DNA of 64,000 nt from Sutcliffiella horikoshii (GTDB taxonomy: Bacteria; Bacillota; Bacilli; Bacillales; Bacillaceae_I): the NCBI RefSeq assembly GCF_021991925.1, contig NZ_RXZI01000009.1:62001-126000 (forward strand). The letters run 5' to 3'. Under the pieces are notes generated by a model that was not told where the DNA came from, did no database searches, and saw only the letters and a list, made by a program, of their open reading frames with translations. Made by a program: the position numbers and the translations under genes. Every line of letters begins with the position of its first letter. The first letter of the stretch is position 1. Shown here piece by piece: positions 23,529 through 31,357 of the stretch.

Positions 23529-24680
23529 TTATACGGCAGCTGATTTCTGTTGTTGTAGTCCGTCGATCAGGACTTCGATGACCTCTTTTCGGCTGAAGGT
23601 GGGCGGCGGCAGCTCCCCTGCTCTCAGCAGCTCCCTCACCTTCGTTCCTGATAAAATAACCCTGTCTTCCTTCGGATGCGGGCACGTTTTATCTGAGGCC
23701 ATGCCCTCGCATTTATTGCAATAAAAGCTATGCTCGAAAAACAATGGCTTGATGCCAAGCTCCTCTTCTGTAAACTGATGGAAAATATGCTGCGCGTCAT
23801 AGGTGCCGTAATAGTCGCCAACCCCCGCATGATCCCGCCCGACAATAAAATGGGTGCAGCCGAAGTTCTTTCTCGCGATGGCGTGGAAGATTGCCTCCCT
23901 TGGTCCGGCATAGCGCATGGCAGCTGGGTAAATAGCAAGCTGGACGCGGTCTGTCGGATAGTAATTTTCTAATAGCACGCGGTAACTTTTAAGGCGGACA
24001 TCTGCCGGAATGTCATCTGATTTTGTCTCGCCGACAAGCGGGTTAAGGAATAGTCCATCAACTGTTTCAAGTGCCGCTTTCTGGATGTATTCATGAGCGC
24101 GGTGGACAGGATTTCTCGTTTGGAATCCGACGACCGTTTTCCAGCCTTTTTGTTGGAAAAGTTCACGGGTTTCTTTTGGCTCGAGCCAGACATCCTGGGC
24201 CACGCCTTTGCTTGGTTTTTTGGTTAGCTTGACTTCCCCCGCGACGTAAATGTCTCCCCTTTCGAATAACCGCTTGACCCCTGGGTGTGCGAGTTCTTCG
24301 GTCTTGTAGACTTCGCGGGCCTCTTTTTGGAGGTCCGGTTCATACCACTCGGAGATGGTGATGACTCCGTAGGTGGTGTTTTGGTGAGTCAGCTTGTAGG
24401 TTTCTCCTTGTTTCAAGGGGGCTGCCACTTCCTTTGTGACTGGAAGTGTTACCGGGACCGACCATATGGTGCCGTTTGCTAGTCGCAGGTTATCAACGAC
24501 CGATTCGTAGTCGGATTTGGTGAGGAATCCAGTTAGCGGACTGAAGAGCCCGACTCCAATGAGTTCCAGGTCACTTAGTGCGATCGCATCGATTTGGATT
24601 TCTTTTGTTAGGTTTGATGTGTCATAGTTTGGTTGGTAGGCCTGCACAAGTGTGCCGCCATGTGGTTTTGGTAGAGTCAT
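23529..24680 (-). CDS. sat: Sulfate adenylyltransferase (ATP sulfurylase)
   Basis: A 383-residue enzyme activating sulfate with ATP to APS. Active-site segments are [20 protein letters not shown] (QxRNxxHxxH), [19 protein letters not shown] and [15 protein letters not shown]. The cysteine cluster [15 protein letters not shown] near residue 330 is the putative zinc site seen in this bacterial/archaeal type. The ATG follows GAGAGGG. A 380-base gap filled with repeats separates it from cysP upstream, so a separate promoter for sat is possible. Confidence 0.96.
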   Translation of the reverse strand: MTLPKPHGGTLVQAYQPNYDTSNLTKEIQIDAIALSDLELIGVGLFSPLTGFLTKSDYESVVDNLRLANGTIWSVPVTLPVTKEVAAPLKQGETYKLTHQNTTYGVITISEWYEPDLQKEAREVYKTEELAHPGVKRLFERGDIYVAGEVKLTKKPSKGVAQDVWLEPKETRELFQQKGWKTVVGFQTRNPVHRAHEYIQKAALETVDGLFLNPLVGETKSDDIPADVRLKSYRVLLENYYPTDRVQLAIYPAAMRYAGPREAIFHAIARKNFGCTHFIVGRDHAGVGDYYGTYDAQHIFHQFTEEELGIKPLFFEHSFYCNKCEGMASDKTCPHPKEDRVILSGTKVRELLRAGELPPPTFSRKEVIEVLIDGLQQQKSAAV

Positions 24681-24768
24681 TGTTTGTTTCCCTCTCTTTT
24701 CTGAATGGATTTTGGTTTTTTATATAAAATTAAGTTAGGAATCTTGTGTTTTTTGTCTGTTTAAAATC

Positions 24769-24981
24769 GTTCGGACAATTATTGTGCCTGTTCGGACAAA
24801 ATAGTCGTATTGTTGGATGCCATTCGGTCAACTAATTGATTGGTTCGGTCAATTTCACATGGGGGTTCGGACATTTGAAAAATTGGTTTGGACACTTTTG
24901 GAAAATCTTCGGTCAACTTTGCCAAAACTTTGGACAATTTCAGGAAATCTTCGGTCAACTTTGCCAAAACTTCGGACATTT
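24769..24981 (+). repeat. 21-nt degenerate tandem repeat, family 4 (TTCGGTCAA/TTCGGACAT core)
   Basis: About ten units spaced exactly 21 bases, each ending in TTCGG(T/A)CAA or a close variant after 11-12 variable bases such as GTTGGATGCCA or TTTCAGGAAATC. Two neighbouring blocks are nearly identical, suggesting recent local duplication. It fills most of the 24681-25060 gap between cysP and sat, within what would be one transcript. No terminator or clear promoter was recognised in the gap. Confidence 0.85.
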
Positions 24982-25060
24982 GTCCTTCATCTCGTCTCTC
25001 GGCTCCACTCGCCCCACTCGGCCCCACGCCACTCACCTCCATCATGCAAAAAAACACCCC

Positions 25061-26140
25061 TCACTCCTTACTCCCCGTCGACGCCACCGCCGCACCAGAA
25101 CCCGATCCTACTCCCGACCGCTGCATCAAAAACTTCACCCCGAAGACCGATACCAACACCCCGATCATCGCAATCACCGGATACACATTCTGCTCGATCA
25201 ATAGTTGGATCAACGTGTAGGAAAGCACCATCGATAACACTGGTGACACCACCCACACAACGAGCAGCTGTACGACGATGTCCTTTTTCAAAACGGAACG
25301 ACCTTGCTTCACAAAGCCGATGCCGATAATCGATGAGGTGGTGATTTGTGTCAGCGGAACCGGGATGCCAAACACCGAAGCCACCGTTACGATCCCGGCT
25401 CCAGTCCCTGAAATCACGCACCCTTCCTCCAACCGAAGCTTCGTTATCTTCTTTCCATTCGTTTCCATGACGCGTTGACCGAGCAACAGCGCGCCAAGTG
25501 CAACAAACAATCCTCCCCAGAGAATTCCTTGCCCGGTGCTCATAATACCCGCCCCTACAAGCGGTCCCACCGCATTAGCAACATTGTTCATCCCGGCCGA
25601 GAATGCCTCAAACACCCCCATCACCACGACAAGCACCGACAGTATCGGAACGGCACGCGATGATTTTACCCACCGATCTATCACTCTATGTTTCAGCACC
25701 CAGGTGGCCCCGATTGCGAGCAGAAATGCGATAACCGGAGTCAATAGCCAGAACGAAACAATCCAGGCGAGCTTTCCGACAAACACAGATTGATAGACAA
25801 TTCCGGCACCGACGACTGAACCCACCGTCACTTCACTAGTGGAAAGTGGGATGCCGAAAATATTTGCTAAAAATAAGGATAGAGCCGCAGAGGCAATCAC
25901 AATCAGTGCAATGGCAACGGTAAAGGTGCTTTGCGGCACAATCCCGCTTCCCATCGTCTTGACGACCTCGCCCCCGCCAAGCCATGCCCCAAAGAACACC
26001 GCAATGCCGCACAGCACCAAGGCCAGATTTCTTTTGATAACTCCTGATCCATAGGCAATCCCCATGGATGCCGCCGCACCGCTTGCCCCTATATTCATGG
26101 CGAAAAATAGACCAACGATGACGGCCATCATAATTAACAT
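25061..26140 (-). CDS. cysP: Sulfate permease CysP (PiT family)
   Basis: A 359-residue integral membrane protein with about ten or eleven hydrophobic segments and the two inverted repeats of the inorganic phosphate transporter family. The family signatures are FAMNIGASGAAASMGIAYGS near the start and MNNVANAVGPLVGAGI in the middle, with FGIPLSTSEVTVGSVVGAGI and FGIPVPLTQITTSSIIGIGF as the paired repeats. PiT proteins carry phosphate or, in the B. subtilis CysP branch, sulfate. Its position between cysH and sat supports sulfate. AAGGAGG precedes the ATG. Confidence 0.92.
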   Translation of the reverse strand: MLIMMAVIVGLFFAMNIGASGAAASMGIAYGSGVIKRNLALVLCGIAVFFGAWLGGGEVVKTMGSGIVPQSTFTVAIALIVIASAALSLFLANIFGIPLSTSEVTVGSVVGAGIVYQSVFVGKLAWIVSFWLLTPVIAFLLAIGATWVLKHRVIDRWVKSSRAVPILSVLVVVMGVFEAFSAGMNNVANAVGPLVGAGIMSTGQGILWGGLFVALGALLLGQRVMETNGKKITKLRLEEGCVISGTGAGIVTVASVFGIPVPLTQITTSSIIGIGFVKQGRSVLKKDIVVQLLVVWVVSPVLSMVLSYTLIQLLIEQNVYPVIAMIGVLVSVFGVKFLMQRSGVGSGSGAAVASTGSKE

Positions 26141-26170
26141 GCTTTTTCCTCCTTCACTTCCCAGACAACC

Positions 26171-26887
26171 TTAGTTTGTATGCAGTCCGCACTCCGTCTT
26201 GCCACTCCCAGCCCAACGGCCAGCGCGGGAGTCCCCCGGCGTTCCGACTGCCTGTGTACAGGGAAAGCAGCCGATGCTTGGATATCCTTGGTCATGGAGC
26301 TCGTTGTAAGGCAGGCCTTTTACACGAATATGGTTCCACACATCCTCCCACGTCCAATGGATGAGCGGACAGATCTTCAAGTTTTTGAATTTATCATCAC
26401 GATTCAGGAAGTTTGTGTTGGCCCGGGTTGGTGACTGCTCCCTTCTGAGACCGGATATCCATGCCTTCCTTGGCGTGAGCGCTTCTTTTAGTGGTTCGAC
26501 CTTGCGTTTCTGGCAGCAGAGGCCGGGATCTCTTTTCCAAAGGGCCGTGCCATGCGCCGATGCTTGTTCTTCCAAGGTTAGCGCTGGCTTCTTCTTTTCG
26601 ATTTGCAAGTCCGGGAACTTTTTTTCTATCTGTTCGATGACCTGATAGGTTTCCGGAAAATGCAGATCTGTATCTAAAAACACAATATGGGCATCTGGTT
26701 TTACTTCCTGGATTAGATCAATTAGGACGACCGCCTCGGCACCAAAGCTTGAGGCATAGATGATTTCATCTGATGAATAGGTCTGATACGCCCATTCCAA
26801 GACGGCTTTTGCGCCTTTTGAAGGATCATTCACCTCAAAGTCTGCTAATATCTCCTTCCAGCTTTCATACGTTATTTTCTCGTTCAT
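26171..26887 (-). CDS. cysH: Adenylylsulfate / phosphoadenylylsulfate reductase
   Basis: A 238-residue thioredoxin-dependent reductase giving sulfite from APS or PAPS. The PP-loop-like start (YASSFGAEAVVLIDLI) and catalytic tail GKTECGLHTN are present. Two cysteine pairs, GLCCQKRKVEPL and IGCFPCTQAV, match the 4Fe-4S ligands of APS-reducing enzymes. I chose the ATG at 26887 because AAAGGAG lies ten bases upstream; the frame extends 22 codons further to a start without a site. It begins the enzyme part of the operon, behind the SAM-I riboswitch and yezD. Confidence 0.93.
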   Translation of the reverse strand: MNEKITYESWKEILADFEVNDPSKGAKAVLEWAYQTYSSDEIIYASSFGAEAVVLIDLIQEVKPDAHIVFLDTDLHFPETYQVIEQIEKKFPDLQIEKKKPALTLEEQASAHGTALWKRDPGLCCQKRKVEPLKEALTPRKAWISGLRREQSPTRANTNFLNRDDKFKNLKICPLIHWTWEDVWNHIRVKGLPYNELHDQGYPSIGCFPCTQAVGTPGDSRAGRWAGSGKTECGLHTN

Positions 26888-27037
26888 CTTCTTGTTGCTC
26901 CTTTCTTTACCAATGAAAAAAGGCAGCCCCTTTACATGTGTGCTTGCTTGCATTGAGCTAGCTAAGCATCATGTAAAAAGACCGCCTCCAGTTTGTCTGG
27001 TCAGCGCTTATTTGATTTTTAAAATTTCAATAAACAC

Positions 27038-27163
27038 GTTGGTGATTTACGCAACGGGCTATGTTTTCCTCGGGGCGCTTGTGGAGCCTCCTCGGCAAGC
27101 CTGCGGGTCTCCACTAAGCGCTACCTCCCGAAGGAGTCTTCGCCCTTTGCTCCAATCACCAAC
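27038..27163 (+). repeat. ~130-bp nested palindromic element, copy C (yezD-cysH gap)
   Basis: The ends are a perfect 10-base inverted repeat (GTTGGTGATT/AATCACCAAC). Inside are GCGCTTGTGGA and TCCACTAAGCGC, which can pair, around the conserved core GCCTCCTCGGC and GCCTGCGGGTC. Related elements are at 29971, 50524 and 57065. It lies between yezD and cysH, inside the riboswitch-controlled transcript. Confidence 0.85.
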
Positions 27164-27179
27164 TGTATTCTGGCAATAT

Positions 27180-27326
27180 TTACTTTTTCTGAAGGCGAAC
27201 CTTCTCATTTTTTTCTATCTGAATGACTTTTCCATCCTGTACGACAAGGGTGATCGATCCAAATTTGATTGATTGCAGCATCCTTTCCAAGTGGGTTACA
27301 ACATCTTCCCATTCCGATTGTGCCAG
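27180..27326 (-). CDS. yezD: YezD-family small protein (DUF2292), apparent CTG start
   Basis: A short frame of 48 residues with the pattern of YezD/DUF2292 proteins: LERMLQSIKFGSITLVVQDG followed by KVIQIEKNEKVRLQKK. These proteins often accompany sulfur genes in bacilli, and their function is unknown. No ATG, GTG or TTG occurs in frame before the conserved part, except a TTG and an ATG inside it. However GGAGG is followed eight bases later by CTG (27324-27326), giving a product AQSEWEDVVTHLERM... of normal length. It comes directly after the S-box terminator, so it is under SAM control. Confidence 0.7.
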   Translation of the reverse strand: MAQSEWEDVVTHLERMLQSIKFGSITLVVQDGKVIQIEKNEKVRLQKK

Positions 27327-27350
27327 TTGGCTCGCCTCCGTTTCCCCAAA

Positions 27351-27505
27351 TAAAAAACGCCTCTTCCATTATGGAAAGGCGCATCGTATGTATCCTGCAC
27401 CTTATCTTCCAAAATGGGTATCCATTCTGCTGGAATTGGCACCTTGCTGTTAGCAGGTTGCCGGGCTTCAACGGGCCAGTCCCTCAGCCGCTCTAGATAA
27501 GCGTC
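27351..27505 (-). ncRNA. SAM-I riboswitch (S-box) of the yezD-cysH operon
   Basis: On the minus strand CTTATCTAGAGCGGCTGAGG, GGACTGGCCCGTTGAAGCCC and GGCAACC follow each other, the hallmark of the S-box aptamer. GATAAG at 27401-27406 closes helix P1 with CTTATC. A terminator (CGCCTTTCCATAATGGAAGA, then GGCG and six T) at 27351-27382 follows. When SAM is plentiful the terminator forms and the sulfate operon is turned off. Confidence 0.96.
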
Positions 27506-27590
27506 TTTTCATTTGTTTTTTATTAGGATCTTTTCGCATTTTTGTTCTTTTTCGCAAGTATTCACAAACCGTTATGTTCCTTGCTGTTGT

Positions 27591-27707
27591 GCTCTTTTCC
27601 TGGCTATCCATTTTATCTTGCATGCACAAGCTAAATTTTTTCAAGCGGTAAAAAGTCCAATTGCCGACTTTTTACTCGTGACTAGCCACAATCTTTGAGA
27701 AAAGAGC
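27591..27707 (-). ncRNA. Unassigned structured RNA upstream of the SAM-I riboswitch
   Basis: Nested complementary segments close a 117-base structure: GCTCTTTTC with GAAAAGAGC (nine pairs), TGGCTA with TAGCCA (six pairs), and an inner hairpin GTAAAAAGTC-GGCAATTG-GACTTTTTAC (ten pairs), plus a small CTTG/CAAG stem. A promoter at 27723-27750 would start transcription about eight bases before the outer helix. No T run follows it on the minus strand, so it is not a simple terminator there. I cannot match it to a riboswitch class or 6S RNA. The strand is inferred from the promoter. Confidence 0.55.
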
Positions 27708-27722
27708 TTTTTAATAAAATTA

Positions 27723-27750
27723 ATCCTACCATACTTATATGAATTGTCAA
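27723..27750 (-). promoter_or_regulatory. Likely promoter of the leader RNA-S-box-yezD-cysH transcript
   Basis: TTGACA and TAGGAT on the minus strand are 16 bases apart. The -35 box overlaps an inverted repeat (GTCAATTACATTGTTGAC, five complementary bases at each end), which could be a regulator site. No better promoter was found between here and the S-box. Confidence 0.55.
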
Positions 27751-27814
27751 CAATGTAATTGACTGTTTTTTTAGATTTTTTTAAATTCAGGAAGTTGGTC
27801 CTAGCCTACTCCGT

Positions 27815-28276
27815 TCAATCCCCGATCTTTTTAAGCTTCGTTCCATCTTTCACCAACACGGCCTGATACATCTTTCCAGCTTTTGTTTCAAACATAACTC
27901 CTTGGATGGTTTCCTCTATTTTTTCAAAGGTGATGATATCACGTTTGGTCAGGCCGTTAGAATCAAACGTCACTTTTCCTTCCAGCTTGAGCTGGCCGTT
28001 CCCGATCTCATCCGCCAACTCGATTTCATGGTCGAGCATACGCTCCTCGATCCAACCGGCAAGTAGGGGTTCCAACGTTTTTTCATTTATTTTCAAATCA
28101 TCACTATATGTTAGGATCATCGAGTAGCGGACATACTGAACCGTCCCATACTCATTTTCCCCCATCCCAAGCGAGAGGGACGTAATATCCATTACTGGGT
28201 CTGCTTCCTTTTGTGTTTCTATACTGCAAGCCGTCAACAGGAATAACAAACAGAATAAAGCCCCTAATTTCTTCAC
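27815..28276 (-). CDS. Putative lipoprotein of unknown function
   Basis: A 153-residue protein with a lipoprotein signal: MKKLGALFCLLFLLTACSIE, lipobox LTAC with the modified cysteine at residue 17. The mature part is a mixed strand-helix domain with WIEERMLDHEIELADEIGNG and ends KDGTKLKKIGD. It has no recognised catalytic motif. It would be anchored outside the cytoplasmic membrane. It is a stand-alone minus-strand gene; the leader of the sulfate operon starts just beyond its 3' end. Confidence 0.75.
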   Translation of the reverse strand: MKKLGALFCLLFLLTACSIETQKEADPVMDITSLSLGMGENEYGTVQYVRYSMILTYSDDLKINEKTLEPLLAGWIEERMLDHEIELADEIGNGQLKLEGKVTFDSNGLTKRDIITFEKIEETIQGVMFETKAGKMYQAVLVKDGTKLKKIGD

Positions 28277-28349
28277 GCAACTTCCCCCTTACACCCTGTA
28301 CTTTCTTCTTAAACCTTAACATATTTTTCCTTGTCTACGTTATAGGAAA

Positions 28350-28396
28350 ATAAAAATGGTGCTAGAATCCCATGTTTGGGGTCTGGCACCATTTTC
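28350..28396 (-). terminator. Terminator of sacA
   Basis: On the minus strand AAAATGGTGC and GCACCATTTT arms surround an inner CCCC/GGG pairing and are followed by TATTTT. The hairpin starts a few bases after the sacA stop codon. Confidence 0.8.
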
Positions 28397-28399
28397 TAC

Positions 28400-29869
28400 T
28401 TATCTAATTTCCCACTTTTTTAAAGAAGTGATGGTAACCTGATCATCGGCAAAAAAGCTGATAGCCTGGGCTTGTTCGGAAGGATAAATACGCGCTGTCA
28501 TGACTTTCTCTCCACCATTAATGAACACCTCGATAGAACTGGAATCAAGATAAACCTGCAGTTTCAAAACTTTTTCCACTAGAGCAAGCGGTGCTTGGCG
28601 AACTCCTCCTGGGCCTTGTCCACTTTTTTCCCGATCCAATGTGATCATTTGTTCCTTCACATCGTAAGTGATGACGGTTTCTTCTGTCTCACTTTTTCTG
28701 AGTTTCAAACCGAAACGTGTCGCCTGTTGGGAGTGAATTTCTAGTTCCAGCTCCAAGCTAGTACCACTTACGTCAGGAAAGCTGGTTTCCCCCTCCACCA
28801 GTAGATTCGTATAACTGATTTCATTTTTCCTCAGGCTCTTTAATTCCTCTACAGGACTTGAAATGATTTTTCCGTCCTTTAGCTTCAATTCTCTTGGAAT
28901 TGTCATCGCCCCTGCCCAGTCGACTTCCTGCTCCGGCATCTTGCTTTCCCACATGTTCATCCAAGCAATGGCAATCCGTCGACCCTTCTCATCGATGGTC
29001 GTTTGCGGTGCGTAGAAGTCAAAGCCATGGTCCAACATTTCAAAGGACCCCTGCGAAAGCTTCCCTGTTTCATAGTTAAGGCTGCCAAGAATGTAGCCTG
29101 CCTGATGCAGGTTTTGGTACTTATGTCCTTCAGGCTTTAACCCTTGAGGTGACATGACCAGCACGCCTTGCCCCTCCAGTTCAAAAAAGTCCGGACACTC
29201 CCACATATACCCGAAATTCCCTTCTCCTTTTGCCATAACAGAAACAAACTCCCACTCAACTAGATCTTGCGATTTATAAAGGAGCACTTGGCCGATATGG
29301 TCTTTGGTGCGGGAGCCCAAAACGCAATAATAGGAATCATCGTGTTGCCAAACTTTTGGGTCACGGAAATGAAAGGGATGGATATCTCCTTCTTCCGGAG
29401 CCTTCGTAATCACGGGGTTATTTTCTATTTTAGTAAAATGGATCCCATCTTCACTGACCGCAATGGCTTGGACCTGCTTTAATTGAGATTCGTGATCTGG
29501 CCCTGTCCAGACATTGCCTGTGTACATTAAATATAGTTTCCCATCCTTTTTAAAGGCACTACCTGAAAAACAGCCATCCCTATCATAATCCTCACTTGGT
29601 GCCAGCGCGATCGGAAGGTGTTCCCAAGTTGCCAGATCCCTGCTTTTCACATGTCCCCAGTGCATCGGCCCCCAGGTGGAATCATATGGGTGGTGCTGAT
29701 AGAAAAGATGATATTCTCCGTTAAAAAAGGAAAAACCATTGGGATCATTGATCCAATATGCCGGAGCTTCGACATGATACCTCTCTCTCCAATGATGTTC
29801 TTTTACTCTTTCTTTTGCATTATGTATGGATTGATTTGCTTTTTGAAGTGCTTGATTGTGGTTGTCCAT
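28400..29869 (-). CDS. sacA: Sucrose-6-phosphate hydrolase / glycoside hydrolase family 32
   Basis: A 489-residue beta-fructosidase. The family 32 signatures are APAYWINDPNGFSFFNGEYH (nucleophile Asp in NDPNG), HFRDPKVWQHDDSYY (transition-state Asp in RDP) and MWECPDFFEL (acid/base Glu in ECP). A C-terminal beta-sandwich follows. Without a signal peptide it is cytoplasmic and fits sucrose-6-phosphate delivered by a PTS, although no PTS gene is near. I chose the ATG at 29869 because AAAGGAGG lies eight bases upstream; an earlier ATG eight codons before overlaps this site. Confidence 0.93.
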   Translation of the reverse strand: MDNHNQALQKANQSIHNAKERVKEHHWRERYHVEAPAYWINDPNGFSFFNGEYHLFYQHHPYDSTWGPMHWGHVKSRDLATWEHLPIALAPSEDYDRDGCFSGSAFKKDGKLYLMYTGNVWTGPDHESQLKQVQAIAVSEDGIHFTKIENNPVITKAPEEGDIHPFHFRDPKVWQHDDSYYCVLGSRTKDHIGQVLLYKSQDLVEWEFVSVMAKGEGNFGYMWECPDFFELEGQGVLVMSPQGLKPEGHKYQNLHQAGYILGSLNYETGKLSQGSFEMLDHGFDFYAPQTTIDEKGRRIAIAWMNMWESKMPEQEVDWAGAMTIPRELKLKDGKIISSPVEELKSLRKNEISYTNLLVEGETSFPDVSGTSLELELEIHSQQATRFGLKLRKSETEETVITYDVKEQMITLDREKSGQGPGGVRQAPLALVEKVLKLQVYLDSSSIEVFINGGEKVMTARIYPSEQAQAISFFADDQVTITSLKKWEIR

Positions 29870-29891
29870 GCCCTCATCCTCCTTTACTTGC

Positions 29892-29897
29892 ATTATA
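29892..29897 (-). promoter_or_regulatory. Possible -10 box of sacA
   Basis: A perfect TATAAT lies about 22 bases before the sacA start codon on the minus strand. The segment 17 bases upstream (TTTCGT) is a poor -35, so an activator may be needed. The untranslated leader would be very short. Confidence 0.4.
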
Positions 29898-29970
29898 GAG
29901 GAATTGGGTGACTTACGAAACTTTCCATGGATTTAAATTAATGTATACGGATGACTCTTGCAGCAACCTA

Positions 29971-30102
29971 GCTGTTGATTGAAGCAATAGGCGGAGTCTC
30001 CTGAGGGAGATAGCGTTTAGGGGAGACCCCGCGGCAGGCGCAAGCCGAGGAGGCTCCACAAACGCTCCTAGGAAAGCGAAGCCTAGTGCGGAAATCAACA
30101 GC
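29971..30102 (-). repeat. ~130-bp nested palindromic element, copy B (dgkB-sacA gap)
   Basis: The ends are GCTGTTGATT/AATCAACAGC. On the minus strand AGCGTTT and AAACGCT can pair, and TAGGC pairs with GCCTA, around the core GGAGCCTCCTCGGC and CGCGGGGTCTC. This copy runs opposite to the other three in the window but along the direction of transcription of its neighbours. Confidence 0.85.
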
Positions 30103-30157
30103 GGTGTTTATCAGAGCCAATTAAATAAGCAGCGGCTATGAGCACCGCTGCTTACTT

Positions 30158-31078
30158 CTATTGGCATTTAGCCATTTCGATTTCTTTACGCTTTTCCGCT
30201 ACAATTACATCTATATGACGGTAGAGATTAACGAACTCGCCCGGAAGCAGTCCACCGTATTCTCCGTCTAGGTTAAGTTGCATTTTTTCTTGCGTGTTCA
30301 CTTTTACCCGATTGGCTTTGGTGTAGATGACAAGCGGGTCCTTCACATGTTCGCCGCGAAGTGCCAAGGAGGCGATGCGGATAAAGTCGGCGATGTTGGC
30401 CTTTTTAAGGATGATCATGTCAAACATGCCGTCATTCATGCAGGAGTCAGGCGCAAGTTTCTCGAACCCGCCAACCGAATTGGAAAGTGATACGAGGAAA
30501 AGCATGATTTCGCCTTCGAAAATTTTCCCGTCGTATTCGATCGTTACGTTGGTTGGACGGATGGAAGGAAGCATCTCGATTCCTTTTAGGTAGTAGGCAA
30601 GCTGTCCCAGCATCGTTTTCATTTTAATTGGTACTTCATAGGATAGCTCGGTCATTTTCCCGCCACCGGCAATGTTCATGAAGTACTGGTCATTCGCTTT
30701 TCCAATATCAACAGGCATCGGAACCCCTGTTGCAATGACATCGACACAACCTAAAATATCATCGCGTGGAAGGTCCAGTGCTCTAGCAAAGTCATTGGTT
30801 GTCCCGACTGGTATCACACCAAGCTGCGGGCGGTACGCTTGTTCGGCAAGCCCGTTGACCACCTCGTTGATCGTACCGTCTCCACCAGCTGCCACAACCA
30901 GGTCATAACGGCGCTCCACAGCAAGCTTCGCTGCCTCGGTTGCATCTCCATGTCCTGTTGTTGCATGGCAGGATGTCTCATAACCAGCCTTTTCTAATCT
31001 TACCAACACTTCTGGCAAGTGCTTTTTGAATAACTCACGCCCAGAGGTTGGGTTATAAATCACCCTAGCTCGTTTCAT
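30158..31078 (-). CDS. dgkB: Diacylglycerol/lipid kinase (DgkB, YerQ type)
   Basis: A 306-residue soluble lipid kinase of the DAGK-catalytic family that phosphorylates diacylglycerol to phosphatidic acid. It begins RARVIYNPTSGRELFKKHL, and the nucleotide-binding signature is VAAGGDGTINEVVNGLAEQ (about residues 60-78), followed by LGVIPVGTTNDFARALDLP. In B. subtilis dgkB lies a little downstream of gatCAB; here the flotillin and VanY genes separate them. A weak promoter may lie in 31079-31285, where nothing else is evident. Length is normal. Confidence 0.93.
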   Translation of the reverse strand: MKRARVIYNPTSGRELFKKHLPEVLVRLEKAGYETSCHATTGHGDATEAAKLAVERRYDLVVAAGGDGTINEVVNGLAEQAYRPQLGVIPVGTTNDFARALDLPRDDILGCVDVIATGVPMPVDIGKANDQYFMNIAGGGKMTELSYEVPIKMKTMLGQLAYYLKGIEMLPSIRPTNVTIEYDGKIFEGEIMLFLVSLSNSVGGFEKLAPDSCMNDGMFDMIILKKANIADFIRIASLALRGEHVKDPLVIYTKANRVKVNTQEKMQLNLDGEYGGLLPGEFVNLYRHIDVIVAEKRKEIEMAKCQ

Positions 31079-31285
31079 TTTCCATCATCCTAAAATTATA
31101 TTTAACTAAGCCCTCTTTTATATCTATGTCTTGTCCTGCTCTTTATGTTGTCTGTTAAGATAGTTATATTCACCCATACCACTAAGTAGGGAACCTGTAA
31201 CCCACTACTGATAACATATTAGCCTATTCGGTGTGCTATATGCAATTAAAATGAAAATTTCGAGAAATGCGTTTGGCATCCCCCT

Positions 31286-31345
31286 GAAAACAAAACCCCC
31301 ACCCGCATCACTACTTCTCGGAAGCAGCAGCTGCAGATGGGGGCA
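31286..31345 (-). terminator. Terminator of floT
   Basis: On the minus strand GCCCCCATC pairs with GGTGGGGG, with an inner GCTGCTGCTTC/GAAGTAGTG helix, followed by TTTTGTTTT. It begins about 12 bases after the floT stop codon. Confidence 0.75.
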
Positions 31346-31357
31346 AAAAGCTCATGA

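Noticed and set aside
24769-24981. CRISPR array
   Set aside because: The period is 21 bases, cores are 8-13 bases and degenerate, and spacers are about ten bases. CRISPR repeats are longer and near-identical. There are no cas genes in the window.
24779-25057. Frames in all directions through the cysP-sat gap
   Set aside because: These are translations of the TTCGGTCAA repeat, with heptad-like reiteration and no start signals.
27591-27707. 6S RNA
   Set aside because: The structure is too short (117 against about 180-200 bases) and lacks the long interrupted rod with a central bubble; gene context is also different.
27721-27780. Plus-strand terminator made of GTCAA/TTGAC and a T run
   Set aside because: The stem has only five pairs with an eight-base loop, and no plus-strand gene precedes it. 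The same bases form the -35 region of the minus-strand promoter.
29971-30102. Insertion sequence
   Set aside because: No transposase frame is present and the element is only ~130 bp. It is listed as a structured repeat instead; a non-autonomous mobile origin remains possible.
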